Source of the DNA: Martelella mediterranea
GTDB taxonomy: Bacteria; Pseudomonadota; Alphaproteobacteria; Rhizobiales; Rhizobiaceae
Length of the DNA stretch: 64,000 nt
Assembly (NCBI GenBank): GCA_003001975.1
Contig: PVUG01000004.1
Span: 266,804-330,803, forward strand
Reading direction: 5' to 3'
Within the stretch, counting starts at the first letter, position 1. Every line of letters begins with the position of its first letter. Below are positions 36,301 to 45,641 of this stretch, piece by piece. Under the pieces are notes generated by a model. The model did not search any database. It was not told where the DNA came from and saw nothing but the letters and a program-made list of their open reading frames with translations. The position numbers and the translations under genes are program-made.

Positions 36301-37317
36301 ATGGACGCCATCATCATTCAGTTTCTGAACGGCCTCGACAAGGGCGCAGCCTATTCGCTGATCGCCCTTGGCCTGACGCTGGTCTTCGGCACGCTCGGCG
36401 TGGTCAATTTCGCCCATGGCGCGCTGTTCATGCTCGGTGCGTTTTGCGCCGTCACCTTCAATGCCCTTCTGACATGGCCGGTCCAGCCGCCCAAGGCGGA
36501 AGGCGCCCTGTTCGCACCGCGCCCCGTGCCCTACATGGAATATGCCTTCGGTGATTTCGGCGCGGCCATGATCAACTGGTCGGTTCCGCTCTCGATCCTG
36601 CTGGCCATCCCGGTCATGCTCATCATCGGGCTTGTCATGGAACGCGGGCTGATCCGCTTTTTCTACAAGCGCCCCCACGCCGACCAGATTCTGGTGACCT
36701 TCGGGCTGGCCATCGTCCTGCAGGAGATCATCAAGAAGATCTACGGCGCCAACCCCGTGCCGCAGGCCGCCCCCGACGCCTTTGCCGGCACCGCCAATAT
36801 CGCCGCCTGGTTCGGCATGGCCGATGCCTTCATCGTCTATCCCTGGTGGCGGCTGATCTACTTCCTGTTCGCAGCCCTGGTCATCGGCGCGGTCTTTGCC
36901 TTCCTGCAATTCACCACCTACGGCATGGTGGTGCGCGCCGGCATGCGTGACCGCGAGACCGTCGGTCTGCTCGGCATCGACATCGAGAAGCGCTTCACCG
37001 TCGTCTTCGGCATCGCCGCCGTCGTCGCAGGTCTTGCCGGCGTGATGTACACGCCGATCCTGCCGCCGAACTATCATCTCGGCATGGATTTCCTGGTGCT
37101 GAGCTTCGTCGTCGTCGTGGTCGGCGGCATGGGTTCCCTGCCCGGCGCCATCGTTGCCGGTTTCACGCTTGGCATCCTGCAATCCTTCGCCTCGATGAAC
37201 GAGGTCAAATCCATCATCCCCGGTATCGACCAGGTGATCATCTACCTCGTTGCCGTCATCATTCTCTTGACCATGCCGCGCGGGCTCATGGGCCGCCGTG
37301 GCGTGATGGAGGACTAA
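36301..37317 (+). CDS. ABC importer permease, LivH type
   Basis: 338 residues, about eight membrane helices. [22 protein letters not shown] at the N-terminus (family start; shortened here: [18 protein letters not shown]), [14 protein letters not shown] with the coupling EAA-type loop, and [15 protein letters not shown] near the C-terminus. ATG 36301; an upstream GTG at 36286 is less likely. Forms the membrane channel with the next gene product. Confidence 0.93.
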   Translation: MDAIIIQFLNGLDKGAAYSLIALGLTLVFGTLGVVNFAHGALFMLGAFCAVTFNALLTWPVQPPKAEGALFAPRPVPYMEYAFGDFGAAMINWSVPLSILLAIPVMLIIGLVMERGLIRFFYKRPHADQILVTFGLAIVLQEIIKKIYGANPVPQAAPDAFAGTANIAAWFGMADAFIVYPWWRLIYFLFAALVIGAVFAFLQFTTYGMVVRAGMRDRETVGLLGIDIEKRFTVVFGIAAVVAGLAGVMYTPILPPNYHLGMDFLVLSFVVVVVGGMGSLPGAIVAGFTLGILQSFASMNEVKSIIPGIDQVIIYLVAVIILLTMPRGLMGRRGVMED

Positions 37318-37321
37318 CCGA

Positions 37322-38467
37322 ATGTTTGCCAATCTTTCGCGCAACGACTGGCTGCTGTTCATCGTGTTTTCGGTGATCGTGCTTCTGGCGCCGATCCTGT
37401 TCATGCCGCTGGGAGCCGCCTATCCCGCATTGCTGCAGAAATTCGCGATCTTCGGGATTTTCGCCATCGGCTTCAACATCCTGTTCGGGCTGACGGGCTA
37501 TCTTTCCTTCGGTCACGCCGCCTTTCTGGGCGTCGGCTCCTATGCCGCCGTCTGGTCGTTCAAGCTTTTCACCATGAACGCCATTCCGGCGATCATCTTC
37601 GCCATGATCTGTTCGGGCCTGTTTGCGGCCGTTATCGGCTATGTCAGCCTGCGCCGGTCCGGCATCTATTTCTCGATCCTCACGCTCGCCTTCGCGCAGA
37701 TGAGCTACAATCTCGCCTATTCTGTGCTGACCCCGATCACCAACGGTGAAACCGGCCTGCAACTGTCGCAAAACGACCCGCGCATCATTGACCATATGTT
37801 TCTGACACCGGGCGAAGGCCTGCCCTCACCGGATTTCTTCGGGATTGAGCTTCAGGGCTATGCCGGCTTTTACTTCTGTGCCATCGCCCTTCTGGTCTGC
37901 TTCTTCATCACGCTCAGGATCTTCCGCTCGCCCTTCGGCATGATGCTGAAGGCGGTGAAGTCCAACCAGAACCGGATGATGTATACCGGCTTCAACACCC
38001 GCCCCTATCTGCGGTCCGCCTTCATCATCTCCGGCATGTTCGCAGGTCTTGCCGGCGCGCTGATGGCCGTCACCGATCCGCTGGCGGGTGCTGAACGCAT
38101 GCAGTGGACGGCCTCGGGCGAAGTGGTGCTGATGACCATTCTCGGCGGTGTCGGCACGCTGCTCGGCCCGGTCATCGGCGCCGTCGTGATCAAATATTTC
38201 GAAAACATCTTTTCCTCGTTCAACGATGCCGCGCTGCACGGCGCGCTGTCGGCCCTGCCCGACGTGATCGAGACGCCGCTTGTCGGACTGTTGTCGCTGT
38301 TCGTCGGCGATGGCTGGCACCTGACGCTTGGTCTCATCTTCATGGCGATCGTCATCTTCCTGCCCGGCGGCATCATGGAAGGCGCCAAACGCCTGCGTGT
38401 CCGCTTCTTCGGTGGCGGCGGCGGTCGCAAGGCGCAGTCGGCCGCAAAAATCCAGCCCGCGGAGTAG
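37322..38467 (+). CDS. ABC importer permease, LivM type
   Basis: 381 residues with [55 protein letters not shown] and [17 protein letters not shown], the LivM pattern. Membrane helices are spread over the whole length; the C-terminus is Arg/Lys-rich and cytoplasmic. Starts four bases after the LivH-type gene. Confidence 0.93.
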   Translation: MFANLSRNDWLLFIVFSVIVLLAPILFMPLGAAYPALLQKFAIFGIFAIGFNILFGLTGYLSFGHAAFLGVGSYAAVWSFKLFTMNAIPAIIFAMICSGLFAAVIGYVSLRRSGIYFSILTLAFAQMSYNLAYSVLTPITNGETGLQLSQNDPRIIDHMFLTPGEGLPSPDFFGIELQGYAGFYFCAIALLVCFFITLRIFRSPFGMMLKAVKSNQNRMMYTGFNTRPYLRSAFIISGMFAGLAGALMAVTDPLAGAERMQWTASGEVVLMTILGGVGTLLGPVIGAVVIKYFENIFSSFNDAALHGALSALPDVIETPLVGLLSLFVGDGWHLTLGLIFMAIVIFLPGGIMEGAKRLRVRFFGGGGGRKAQSAAKIQPAE

Positions 38468-38471
38468 AACC

Positions 38472-39239
38472 ATGGCAGAGAAAAATATCGTTTTGCACGT
38501 TGCCGATGTTCACAAGAGCTTCGGAGGCCTGCGCGCCCTCTCCGACGTCGACCTCGAGGTTGAAAGCGGCAAGGTCCATGCCATTATCGGGCCGAACGGC
38601 GCCGGCAAGTCGACCCTGCTCAATGTCTGCATCGGCCGCATCAAGCCAAGCCACGGCCATGTGATCTTCGACGGACAGACGCTCGACCGGCACGAACCGC
38701 ACGAAATCAACCAGATGGGTGTATCGCGCGTGTTCCAGACCCCGGAAATCTTTCCGGACCTGACGCTGATCGAAAACGTCATGATCCCGGCATTCGCCCG
38801 GCGCGACGGCGCCTTCCGGCTGAACGCCGTCAGGGCGCTTTCCGGCGAGAAGGAAATCCGCGACGAGGCGGAATTCATGCTCGAGGATATCGGCCTTTCC
38901 GCCCGCCGCCATCATGAGGCCGGCTCGCTGTCGCGCGGCGACAAGCGCCGGCTGGAACTGGCCATGTGTCTGATCCAGAAACCGAAACTGCTGCTGCTCG
39001 ACGAGCCGACCGCCGGCATGGCGCGCCACGACACCAACATGACCATCGAGCTGTTGCAGCGCATCAAGGCCCGCGGCATGACCAAGGTGATCATCGAACA
39101 TGACATGCATGTCGTGTTTTCGCTTGCCGACAAGATCTCGGTTCTTGCCCAGGGCCGCATCATCGCCGAAGGTTCTCCCGATGAGGTCCGTGGCAATCCG
39201 AAGGTCCGGGAAGCCTATCTCGGGGAGGCTCACGAATGA
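38472..39239 (+). CDS. ABC importer ATPase, LivG type
   Basis: 255 residues from ATG 38472 (GGAG seven bases upstream). Walker A IIGPNGAGKSTLLN, signature region SLSRGDKRRLELAMCL (a variant of LSGGQ), Walker B LLLLDEPTAGM, H-loop VIIEHDMHVVF. A longer frame to 38328 is a shadow of the LivM-type gene. Confidence 0.94.
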   Translation: MAEKNIVLHVADVHKSFGGLRALSDVDLEVESGKVHAIIGPNGAGKSTLLNVCIGRIKPSHGHVIFDGQTLDRHEPHEINQMGVSRVFQTPEIFPDLTLIENVMIPAFARRDGAFRLNAVRALSGEKEIRDEAEFMLEDIGLSARRHHEAGSLSRGDKRRLELAMCLIQKPKLLLLDEPTAGMARHDTNMTIELLQRIKARGMTKVIIEHDMHVVFSLADKISVLAQGRIIAEGSPDEVRGNPKVREAYLGEAHE

Positions 39240-40006
39240 ACATGGCCATGGAAAAACGCAATTTCGCCGGGGAGCAGGTCAACGTGTCGGAAACAGTCAA
39301 TGATGCCTTTCTGTCGGTGCGCGACATTCATGCCTGGTATGGCGAAAGCTATATCGTGCAGGGCGTGTCCTTCGACATCAGGAAGGGCGAGGTGCTTTCG
39401 CTTCTCGGCCGCAATGGTGCCGGCAAGACCACGACACTTCGAACACTCGCCCGCCTCGACAGCCCGACCCTCAGCCAGGGCGAAATCTGGCTTGACGGCG
39501 AGCCGCTGCACAACAAGCGCGCCTTTCAGGCTGCACGCGCCGGCGTCCAGCTTGTGCCGGAAGACCGGCGGATCATCGGCGGGCTTTCGGTGGAGGAAAA
39601 CCTGACGCTGGCCCAGGTTGCCGGCGACAAGGGCTGGTCGGTCGAGGAAATCTATGACCGCTTTCCCCGCCTTGCCGAACGCCGCAATCAGGAAGCCGTC
39701 ACCCTTTCCGGCGGCGAACAGCAGATGCTGGCGGTCGCCCGCGCGCTGGCCCGCAAGATCAAGATCCTGTTTCTGGACGAACCTTACGAAGGGCTCGCCC
39801 CGGTGATTGTCCAGGAAATCGAGAAGATCGTCGGCCAGATCCGCGATCTCGGCATCACCACCATCATCGTCGAACAGAACGCCGTTGCCGCCCTCCGATT
39901 GTCCGACCGCGCGGTGATCATGGATACCGGCGAGGTCGTCTTTTCCGGCAGCGCCCAGGATGTGCTCGACAATGCCGAACTGCGCGAGGAATATCTGGCG
40001 ATCTGA
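39236..40006 (+). CDS. ABC importer ATPase, LivF type
   Basis: 256 residues. Walker A LLGRNGAGKTTTLRTL, signature TLSGGEQQMLAVARAL, Walker B ILFLDEPYEGLAP, H-loop IIVEQNAVAAL. The ATG overlaps the LivG-type stop (ATGA). About 20 residues precede the usual family N-terminus (VRDIHAWYGES), so translation could also begin at a later Met. Confidence 0.94.
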   Translation: MNMAMEKRNFAGEQVNVSETVNDAFLSVRDIHAWYGESYIVQGVSFDIRKGEVLSLLGRNGAGKTTTLRTLARLDSPTLSQGEIWLDGEPLHNKRAFQAARAGVQLVPEDRRIIGGLSVEENLTLAQVAGDKGWSVEEIYDRFPRLAERRNQEAVTLSGGEQQMLAVARALARKIKILFLDEPYEGLAPVIVQEIEKIVGQIRDLGITTIIVEQNAVAALRLSDRAVIMDTGEVVFSGSAQDVLDNAELREEYLAI

Positions 40007-40015
40007 CCCGGTCGG

Positions 40016-40045
40016 ACCGGCGGCGAGAATCGCCTTGCCGCCGGT
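40016..40045 (+). terminator. Hairpin after the ABC importer operon
   Basis: Perfect 9-bp stem ACCGGCGGC/GCCGCCGGT (40016-40024 with 40037-40045), 12-base loop, ten bases after the last stop. No T-run follows, so it may mark a processed or Rho-dependent end. Confidence 0.45.
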
Positions 40046-40063
40046 CAATACGAACAATCACCT

Positions 40064-40082
40064 ATGGTTAACATCTTTCTAA
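40064..40082. promoter_or_regulatory. CtrA-like box upstream of DUF2336 gene
   Basis: ATGGTTAA (TTAACCAT on the minus strand) is followed by seven bases and CTAA, giving TTAA-N7-CTAA on the plus strand, one base from the CtrA consensus TTAA-N7-TTAA. It lies about 150 bases before the DUF2336 start. Binding is inferred only. Confidence 0.35.
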
Positions 40083-40230
40083 CGTTTTCCCCCTAACCTC
40101 TTGTCAGATTGAAGACATCTATGCGTCGGGCGGGAAAACGACTGCCGTTTTTTCGACATCCCGGTGTGGCAGAGAAGAATGACATCATCCGGCGGATAAG
40201 CTGCCGATGGTCTCGTCGGGGAGTACGGCC

Positions 40231-41163
40231 TTGGTCGATCGTTACCGGGAACTTGAAGGGCTGAAGAATACGCGCAAGCTCGATGTCGTGCTGATGGCAA
40301 CGGTCTCGAGTTTCGGAGCGCTTGAAAAACCAAGTGCTGCCGAACGCCGCCGCTTTGTCGAACTGTTTCCCCCGGTCTATGAGGCATCGACACCCGAAGC
40401 CCGGCGCCAGGCCGTGGCCGCCCTTTCCGGCCATCCCGATGTCCCGCAGGAGATCTGCCATTATATCGGCAGGCAGGAAATCGCCATCTCGGCGCCTTTC
40501 CTCGCCCGCTCGCCGGCAATTTCCGACGAAACCCTGACAGTGCTGATCGAAACCATGAGCGAGGAGCACATCCGCGCCATCATCCACCGCGCCGACCTGT
40601 CACAAAAGGTCATTCAGGCGCTGATCGGCTGCCACCGCCCGCAGGATGATGAAGTCCCGGAAGGCAATTTCGATGTCCGCACCGGTTCGCGCGACGAAAG
40701 CGAGGTCTTGCGCCAGACGCTGAAGGCAATGGCGGCCAAAGCGGGCAGCGCAGCCGAAGACAGACTTGGCCTTTCGACACTTTCGGAGCTGCAGACCGCA
40801 CTGCTTGTCCGCTTTGCCCGGCGCGGAGAAGGCACGCTGTTTCTCGAAACATTTGCCCGCGCCCTTGGCGGCGACCGCGTGCTTGCCGCCGAAGTCCTGT
40901 CAGAGGCGAGCGGCCGGCGTCTCGGTGTCGCGCTCATCGCGCTCGGCATGACGAAGGATGATACGACCTACGTGCTGCCGCGCATCGCACCCGACCTTGC
41001 CGGCGACAGACAGAACAATGAAGATGCGGCGGAAAAACTCGTCGACAGCCTGCAGCCGACTGCCTGTATCGAGGAATTGCTGGCATGGCAGAACAGGCGC
41101 GCCGAAGAGGAAAAAGCCGCCAGCGAAAACGCCCCGCGGCGTCAGACCCGGCGCTCTGCCTGA
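40231..41163 (+). CDS. DUF2336 protein
   Basis: 310 residues from TTG 40231 (LVDRYRELEGLKNTRKLDVV), which has GGGGAG seven bases upstream; ATG 40207 has no site. The helical repeats ARRQAVAALSGHPDVPQEI, IAISAPFLARSPAISDETL and IIHRADLSQKVIQALI are the DUF2336 pattern, a HEAT-like alphaproteobacterial family of unknown function. The C-terminus is Lys/Arg/Glu-rich. Confidence 0.85.
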   Translation: MVDRYRELEGLKNTRKLDVVLMATVSSFGALEKPSAAERRRFVELFPPVYEASTPEARRQAVAALSGHPDVPQEICHYIGRQEIAISAPFLARSPAISDETLTVLIETMSEEHIRAIIHRADLSQKVIQALIGCHRPQDDEVPEGNFDVRTGSRDESEVLRQTLKAMAAKAGSAAEDRLGLSTLSELQTALLVRFARRGEGTLFLETFARALGGDRVLAAEVLSEASGRRLGVALIALGMTKDDTTYVLPRIAPDLAGDRQNNEDAAEKLVDSLQPTACIEELLAWQNRRAEEEKAASENAPRRQTRRSA

Positions 41164-41176
41164 CATTCAGGACGGC

Positions 41177-41521
41177 TCATTCATCCTCACCGGCAACGGC
41201 GAACAGCCCCTCGACCGTTTCGGTCTCCAGCACGACGACCCAGAGATCGCTGTCAAAGCGGACTTCCTTTTCCAGCTTGCCTTCCACCTCGTCAGGCGTG
41301 GCGCGGTCCAGCCGTTTTTCGAAAAGCCGGTCCTCGGCGCTTTCTGCGGTAAAAAACTGCGGCGCAGGCATGAACAGGCATTCGCGGCCATCCCGCATCA
41401 CCTGCCGGATCGCAATCGCGCCGGCATCGGCCGCGCCCTTGCGCTCCACAACGGCAAAATCGCCGCTGGAAAACACCCGGCGCACCAGCGCCGATACGAA
41501 GATATCCGATTTAACGCGCAT
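41177..41521 (-). CDS. DUF1491 protein
   Basis: 114 residues with SDIFVSALVRRVFSSGDFAVV, GAIAIRQVMRDGR and SDLWVVVLE, the DUF1491 pattern. No catalytic motif is recognised. Convergent with the DUF2336 gene, 13 bases apart. Function unknown. Confidence 0.85.
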   Translation of the reverse strand: MRVKSDIFVSALVRRVFSSGDFAVVERKGAADAGAIAIRQVMRDGRECLFMPAPQFFTAESAEDRLFEKRLDRATPDEVEGKLEKEVRFDSDLWVVVLETETVEGLFAVAGEDE

Positions 41522-41562
41522 GGCCCGGTATCCTGTTCAAGGGGAAGTCGGACATGCGGCCG

Positions 41563-42480
41563 TCAAAGCGCGCCGATTTCCGCAAGCTTGTCACGCACGG
41601 CCACGCTCGGCTCGCCGGTTTCCGGTAGACGATAATGCTTCTGGAACTGCAGGATCGCTGCGCGGGTATTGGCGCCGGCCACGCCGTCAACCGTAACGTC
41701 GTCATAGGCGATATTCACCAGCCCACGCTGGATTTCCACCACCATCGGATCGGCCACAGACGCCGAGGCCGAAATGCTGCCCGTCGTATTGTCAGATTGC
41801 GCACCGGTCGCCACCTCCGCCCGCCGCGTCGGCACCGGCGGCAAACCGGCATCGCTGCTTTTCAGGAGAGCCAGCAGACCTTCATCGGCAACACCGGTCT
41901 TGGCAATCCCCTGATCGGCCTGAAAGGCACGCACAGCCGCTTCCGTCAGCGGCCCCGTGACACCGTCGGGCTTGCCCTCGTAATAGCCGGCCGCTGCAAG
42001 ACGTTCCTGAACCTGACGGATAATGGCATGATCATCGAAGGCAACTGCCTCGCGCGGCTTGGGTGCGGCCACTGAAGGTGCCGGTTTGGGGGACGCTTGC
42101 TCGACCGATTGCAGGATCGCCATCAGATCGTCACCGCCGCCGGAACGGTCAAGCGCGGCAACCTCGACCGCGCGGTCGTCATCGCCGTTTTCCAGCTCGA
42201 TCCGGAAGGTTTCGAAATTCTCTTCACGCGCCATCCGTCGTCCCGGAACGGCATAGGGATCGGACGGTTGCCGGGTTTTCATCAGCGGTTCGGGATGCGG
42301 CCCCGGCTGATACCAGAGCGCGTTGGCGGAAACGAAGCTCAGAACGACGCCAAAGGCCAGCGGTCCTCCGACCCAGGACGGGTGGCGGGCGACAAATCCC
42401 CCGATTGCAACACAACCACGCCTCAGGATGGACGGCGTCTTCTTGCCGCGTCTGCTCTGCTTTTTCCTTGCCTTTGCCAT
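41563..42480 (-). CDS. Membrane-anchored peptidoglycan-binding protein
   Basis: 305 residues. Very basic N-terminus (MAKARKKQSRRGKK), one membrane segment (about 37-55), a flexible periplasmic linker, then two PG_binding_1 repeats: IIRQVQERLAAAGYYEGKPD with TEAAVRAFQADQ, and EIQRGLVNIAYDDVTVDG with TRAAILQFQKHY. No hydrolase domain is attached, so it probably tethers or senses the cell wall. Confidence 0.85.
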   Translation of the reverse strand: MAKARKKQSRRGKKTPSILRRGCVAIGGFVARHPSWVGGPLAFGVVLSFVSANALWYQPGPHPEPLMKTRQPSDPYAVPGRRMAREENFETFRIELENGDDDRAVEVAALDRSGGGDDLMAILQSVEQASPKPAPSVAAPKPREAVAFDDHAIIRQVQERLAAAGYYEGKPDGVTGPLTEAAVRAFQADQGIAKTGVADEGLLALLKSSDAGLPPVPTRRAEVATGAQSDNTTGSISASASVADPMVVEIQRGLVNIAYDDVTVDGVAGANTRAAILQFQKHYRLPETGEPSVAVRDKLAEIGAL

Positions 42481-42872
42481 TCATCTTCACTCTTCATATC
42501 GCGTCCTGGCGTCAGCCGCGGCCAACGTCGCCCCCTGTCGGATCGGCGCCAAGTTAGCCGGTTCGGCTTAACGAAGGGTAATGGAAGGCAAGGCCTGCGG
42601 CCAGACAACAAAAACGGATCGGCACGGCAAAAACATGCAACATGGTTAATGCTTCGTCACAGCATACAACTTTTCCGTTCTATAAAATTCTCCGTAACAT
42701 TTTGTATTCCATCATCTTTCTTTCAAATCAAAATGGAAACACAGGCGCATTCATTGCACGACTACAGTTATGGCCGGACCTTTTAGCGGCTCATTTACCC
42801 TCTTATAATAGAGTTTGAACGCGTGGCCGCCCGGACACGCACCACCGAAACCGACAGACGGGCAAGGAAACA
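42481..42872. other. Intergenic region between divergent genes
   Basis: 392 bases between the peptidoglycan-binding gene and DUF5330. The right half is AT-rich. It contains one ATGGTTAA octamer (42642-42649, CtrA-like half-site) and a TATAAT (42804-42809) about 65 bases before the DUF5330 start with only a weak -35 at 17 bases. I see no gene, repeat or RNA element. Confidence 0.4.
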
Positions 42873-43412
42873 ATGAGATTTCTGCTGAAATCGGCATTCA
42901 TGATTTTTCTGCTGCTGCTGATCGTGCCGTTCTTCGCGCCCGTTCTGCTGGGCAGCAATTCGGGACGCCATCATTCCGCCCTGCCGAATAGCAGCGATAT
43001 CGGCGGGGCCGTGTCTGCCGCCCGCGGCACGATCGATTACATGAGTGGCATGTGCGATGAGCGGCCGGACGTCTGCGATGATGGCGCCGGTCTCCTCGGC
43101 TTCCTCGGCAACAGGGCCCGCCAGGGGGCGGAAATCGTCTATCTCTATCTCGATGCACATTTTTCCGACACTACGAAGGAAAAGCCCGAAGCCCCCGCCC
43201 CGGCCGCCAGCAAAACCACCCGACCCGCCGATGTCGCACCGGCCGGAACCACGGTCTCCGACCGCATGGCAGAAGAGCCTTCCGCGCAGACCGATCTTAT
43301 CCGCACCGGCGCGATCGCACAGCAAGACCGGCCGCCGTCAGCCGCCACCGAACCGGTGCGGATTTCCGGCCTGCCGGAAAACGTGCCGCTGCCCACGCCG
43401 CGCCCGCGCTGA
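42873..43412 (+). CDS. DUF5330 protein
   Basis: 179 residues with one N-terminal membrane segment or uncleaved signal (FLLKSAFMIFLLLLIVPFF). The conserved domain is SAARGTIDYMSGMCDERPDVC (two Cys, probably a disulfide in the periplasm) and GNRARQGAEIVYLYLD. The C-terminal half is low-complexity Ala/Pro/Thr. ATG 42873 with AAGGA four bases upstream. Function unknown. Confidence 0.85.
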   Translation: MRFLLKSAFMIFLLLLIVPFFAPVLLGSNSGRHHSALPNSSDIGGAVSAARGTIDYMSGMCDERPDVCDDGAGLLGFLGNRARQGAEIVYLYLDAHFSDTTKEKPEAPAPAASKTTRPADVAPAGTTVSDRMAEEPSAQTDLIRTGAIAQQDRPPSAATEPVRISGLPENVPLPTPRPR

Positions 43413-43503
43413 CACCATCTTCCCCGGGCAAACACCGGCGCTGCCGTTTCAATCAGGACCGCATCGGACTATATGAAGCGCAGCGACAGAAAAGAGGCGC
43501 CTC

Positions 43504-43926
43504 ATGAATGAGAAACTCGACCAGATCATCGACGATTTTTCCTTTCTGGAAGACTGGGAAGACCGCTATCGATACGTGATCGAACTCGGCAAGGAACTGC
43601 CGGACCTGCCCGATGCTGAAAAGAACGAGGAAAACCGCGTCCATGGATGCGCCAGCCAGGTCTGGCTCGTCAGCGAGAAAGAAGCGGGAGACGATCCGGT
43701 GATGCGGTTTCGCGGCGATTCGGATGCCTTCATCGTCCGCGGCCTCGTTTCGATCGTTCTGACCGTTTATTCCGGCCGGAAAGCCTCGGATATTGCCGCC
43801 ACGGATGCCATCGAAACCTTCCGCCGCATCGGCCTTGTCGACCACCTCTCCGCCCAGCGCACCAACGGTCTCAATGCCATGGTGACAAAAATCCGGCAGA
43901 CAGCCGCCGGAGCGCTGGCGGCCTGA
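43504..43926 (+). CDS. sufE: Cysteine desulfurase sulfur acceptor SufE
   Basis: 140 residues. Accepts persulfide sulfur from SufS on Cys49, seen in RVHGCASQVWL. FSFLEDWEDRYRYVIELGKE and RGLVSIVLTVYSGR complete the fold. ATG 43504 with AGAGG seven bases upstream. Monocistronic and convergent with the GafZ-like gene, three bases apart. Confidence 0.95.
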   Translation: MNEKLDQIIDDFSFLEDWEDRYRYVIELGKELPDLPDAEKNEENRVHGCASQVWLVSEKEAGDDPVMRFRGDSDAFIVRGLVSIVLTVYSGRKASDIAATDAIETFRRIGLVDHLSAQRTNGLNAMVTKIRQTAAGALAA

Positions 43927-43929
43927 GGC

Positions 43930-44457
43930 TTACTCATCGGCAAACATGGCCGAAATATCGGGACGATACCCCTCCTCGCCCCAGTGGTGGGACACCCGGC
44001 GATGGCGCGGTGCATAGTGGCGCGCGAGCGCCATCAGGGCGGTGCGCACCATCAGCTTTGCCGAACGCACCGGCCATTGCCGCTCCCGCTCCATCTGCTC
44101 CAGCCCTTTCTCGAAACACACGAAATCGAGGATCACATCGGCCAGTTCGGGACCGACGGCCTTCAACGCCCGGGCGACATGGCGCCGCGCATCCATCGCG
44201 GTGTCGGAAAATACCGCACCGTCCTGCCGCAGCCCGGGGCCCCGACTTTCAAGGCGCGGCTGCAGCGAGGCCGTTATCTTTGGCTGCATCTGCGCCCGCA
44301 TGAAATCCAACAGCAGACGCTCCCCGGCGTCATGCGCGGCAGGCGGCAGAAAGGAAGAACCATCGCGCGCCTTCAGGCGGGCCAGGGTCTCAAGCGGCGT
44401 CTTCTCGCCTGTGCGCAATGTTTTTGCAGCTCCTCGTCTTCTATCGCTCTCAGCCAT
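43930..44457 (-). CDS. DUF6456 protein, GafZ-like GTA regulator
   Basis: 175 residues from ATG 44457 (GAGG nine bases upstream). The DUF6456 features are ESPLETLARLKARDGSS-like N-terminus (here TPLETLARLKARDGSS), FLPPAAHDAGERLLLDFMRA, DVILDFVCFEKGLEQMERE and SAKLMVRTALMALARHY. DUF6456 forms the C-terminal part of Rhodobacter GafA and corresponds to Caulobacter GafZ, an RNA-polymerase-associated anti-terminator for GTA genes. Overlaps the upstream HTH gene by eight bases, so the two are made together. Homology is from pattern recognition, not a search. Confidence 0.75.
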   Translation of the reverse strand: MAESDRRRGAAKTLRTGEKTPLETLARLKARDGSSFLPPAAHDAGERLLLDFMRAQMQPKITASLQPRLESRGPGLRQDGAVFSDTAMDARRHVARALKAVGPELADVILDFVCFEKGLEQMERERQWPVRSAKLMVRTALMALARHYAPRHRRVSHHWGEEGYRPDISAMFADE

Positions 44458-44881
44458 TTTCCCGCACCTCGGCCATGACAACGGAATAGGCAAGGCGCTC
44501 GACCGACGCCACGAATTCATCGAATTCCCGATTGTCGCGCCTGTCCTCGATCACACGGCAGGAATAGGCGACGGTCGTGCGGTCACGTCCGAATGCCGCG
44601 CCGATCTCGCTCAACGACAGCTGCAGCGAGACGTGGCAGACATACATTGCGATTTGCCGGAAATGGGAGACCGAGCGACGGCGCTCGGCTCTCAGCGTTA
44701 CCCGATCTCCGGCAACCTGCGCCATTTCCCTGGTGATCAGCAGGACAATACGGCATGCCTTGCGAATGTCGGCCATCTGACCGGCGCGTTCCAGAGACCA
44801 TGTGGTGGCGCGCGGGGCCTGATGGACGAAGGACTGATGAAAATGCGCTGTCCCTGTGGGCGCTGCTTTATGTTCGTTCAT
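44450..44881 (-). CDS. DnaA-domain-IV-like HTH protein, GafY-like GTA activator
   Basis: 143 residues. The C-terminal half, SHFRQIAMYVCHVSLQLSLS, EIGAAFGRDRTTVAYSC and FDEFVASVERLAY, resembles the DNA-binding domain IV of DnaA (RQxAMYL, EIGxxFGxRDHTTV), but the protein has no AAA+ ATPase. The N-terminal part of GafA and Caulobacter GafY have this domain and bind GTA promoters. ATG 44881 with GGGAG five bases upstream. Upstream lies an AT-rich gap and then mucR. Confidence 0.75.
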   Translation of the reverse strand: MNEHKAAPTGTAHFHQSFVHQAPRATTWSLERAGQMADIRKACRIVLLITREMAQVAGDRVTLRAERRRSVSHFRQIAMYVCHVSLQLSLSEIGAAFGRDRTTVAYSCRVIEDRRDNREFDEFVASVERLAYSVVMAEVRENG

Positions 44882-45155
44882 GTCATCTCCCGGCTTGAAT
44901 AGGATTTTATTCTCACACTTATCGAGATAGTGGGGACAGAAAGCGGCACCTCTAGATAGCCTATGGTTGTTTTTATTGATTTATCCCGAACTATTTTAGG
45001 ATTATTTTCCTACTTCTTTCAACCACGTCCATTTACGTGTAAATTTGTAAATACACACTTAATAGGCGCATTAAATCATATGAGCGTTCGGTGGACGCCA
45101 GCGCTTACAACGGCGCGGCAACCGGTCTGACAAGGATTGCCTGATAGCGCTTTCA
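44882..45155. other. AT-rich region upstream of the GafY-like gene
   Basis: 274 bases, clearly more AT-rich than the genes around it, presumably holding the gafYZ-like promoter. TTAA at 45059-45062 and 45071-45074 are eight bases apart, one more than a CtrA site. AT-rich tracts such as TTTACGTGTAAATTTG suit a silencer of the MucR type. No gene seen. Confidence 0.4.
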
Positions 45156-45192
45156 ACAAAAAAAATGCCAGTCCGCTTTCGCGGCTGGCATT
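45156..45192 (-). terminator. Intrinsic terminator of mucR
   Basis: Stem AATGCCAG/CTGGCATT (45164-45171 with 45185-45192) continued by CCGC/GCGG after a one-base bulge, followed by eight T residues on the minus strand. It lies 24 bases after the mucR stop. Confidence 0.88.
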
Positions 45193-45215
45193 ATGCAAGG
45201 AGTGGTGGGAGACGC

Positions 45216-45638
45216 TCAGCCCTTGCGGCGCTGACCGAGTCCCATTTCCTTGGCGAGGCGCGAACGGGCTTCCGCATAGGAAGGCGCCACCATAGGATAG
45301 TCGACAGGCAGATCCCATTTTTCGCGGTAGGCATCGGGCGTCAGCTCGTGATGAGTCATCAGATGACGCTTCAGCGATTTGAAGTTACCGCCGCATTCCA
45401 GGCAGACCAAATGGTCGCCACTGATCGATTTGCGAACCGAGACAGCCGGTTTCTGCTTTTCCGCGGCCTGAACATTCGCCTGCGGGCGCGCCGTATTGTT
45501 CAATGCGGCATGCACTTCCTGAATCAGGCTCGGCAAATCCGTGGGCTGAACAACATGGTTGCTGACATAGGCCGCAACAATATCGGCGGTCAGCTCAACA
45601 AGATTCTGGGTCTCTTGGTCGACCACAGCTTCTGTCAT
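45216..45638 (-). CDS. mucR: MucR/Ros family zinc-finger transcriptional regulator
   Basis: 140 residues. N-terminal oligomerisation region ([16 protein letters not shown]), then the prokaryotic zinc finger [19 protein letters not shown] and the basic tail [16 protein letters not shown]. MucR proteins bind AT-rich DNA in an H-NS-like way and regulate exopolysaccharide, motility and cell-cycle genes. ATG 45638 has AGGAG six bases upstream; the ATG three bases earlier is an alternative. It is transcribed toward the GafY-like gene but has its own strong terminator. Confidence 0.94.
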   Translation of the reverse strand: MTEAVVDQETQNLVELTADIVAAYVSNHVVQPTDLPSLIQEVHAALNNTARPQANVQAAEKQKPAVSVRKSISGDHLVCLECGGNFKSLKRHLMTHHELTPDAYREKWDLPVDYPMVAPSYAEARSRLAKEMGLGQRRKG

Positions 45639-45641
45639 CAT

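Noticed and set aside
45059..45074. CtrA box upstream of the GafY-like gene
   Set aside because: TTAA repeats are eight bases apart, not seven, and the surrounding DNA is AT-rich, so chance is likely.
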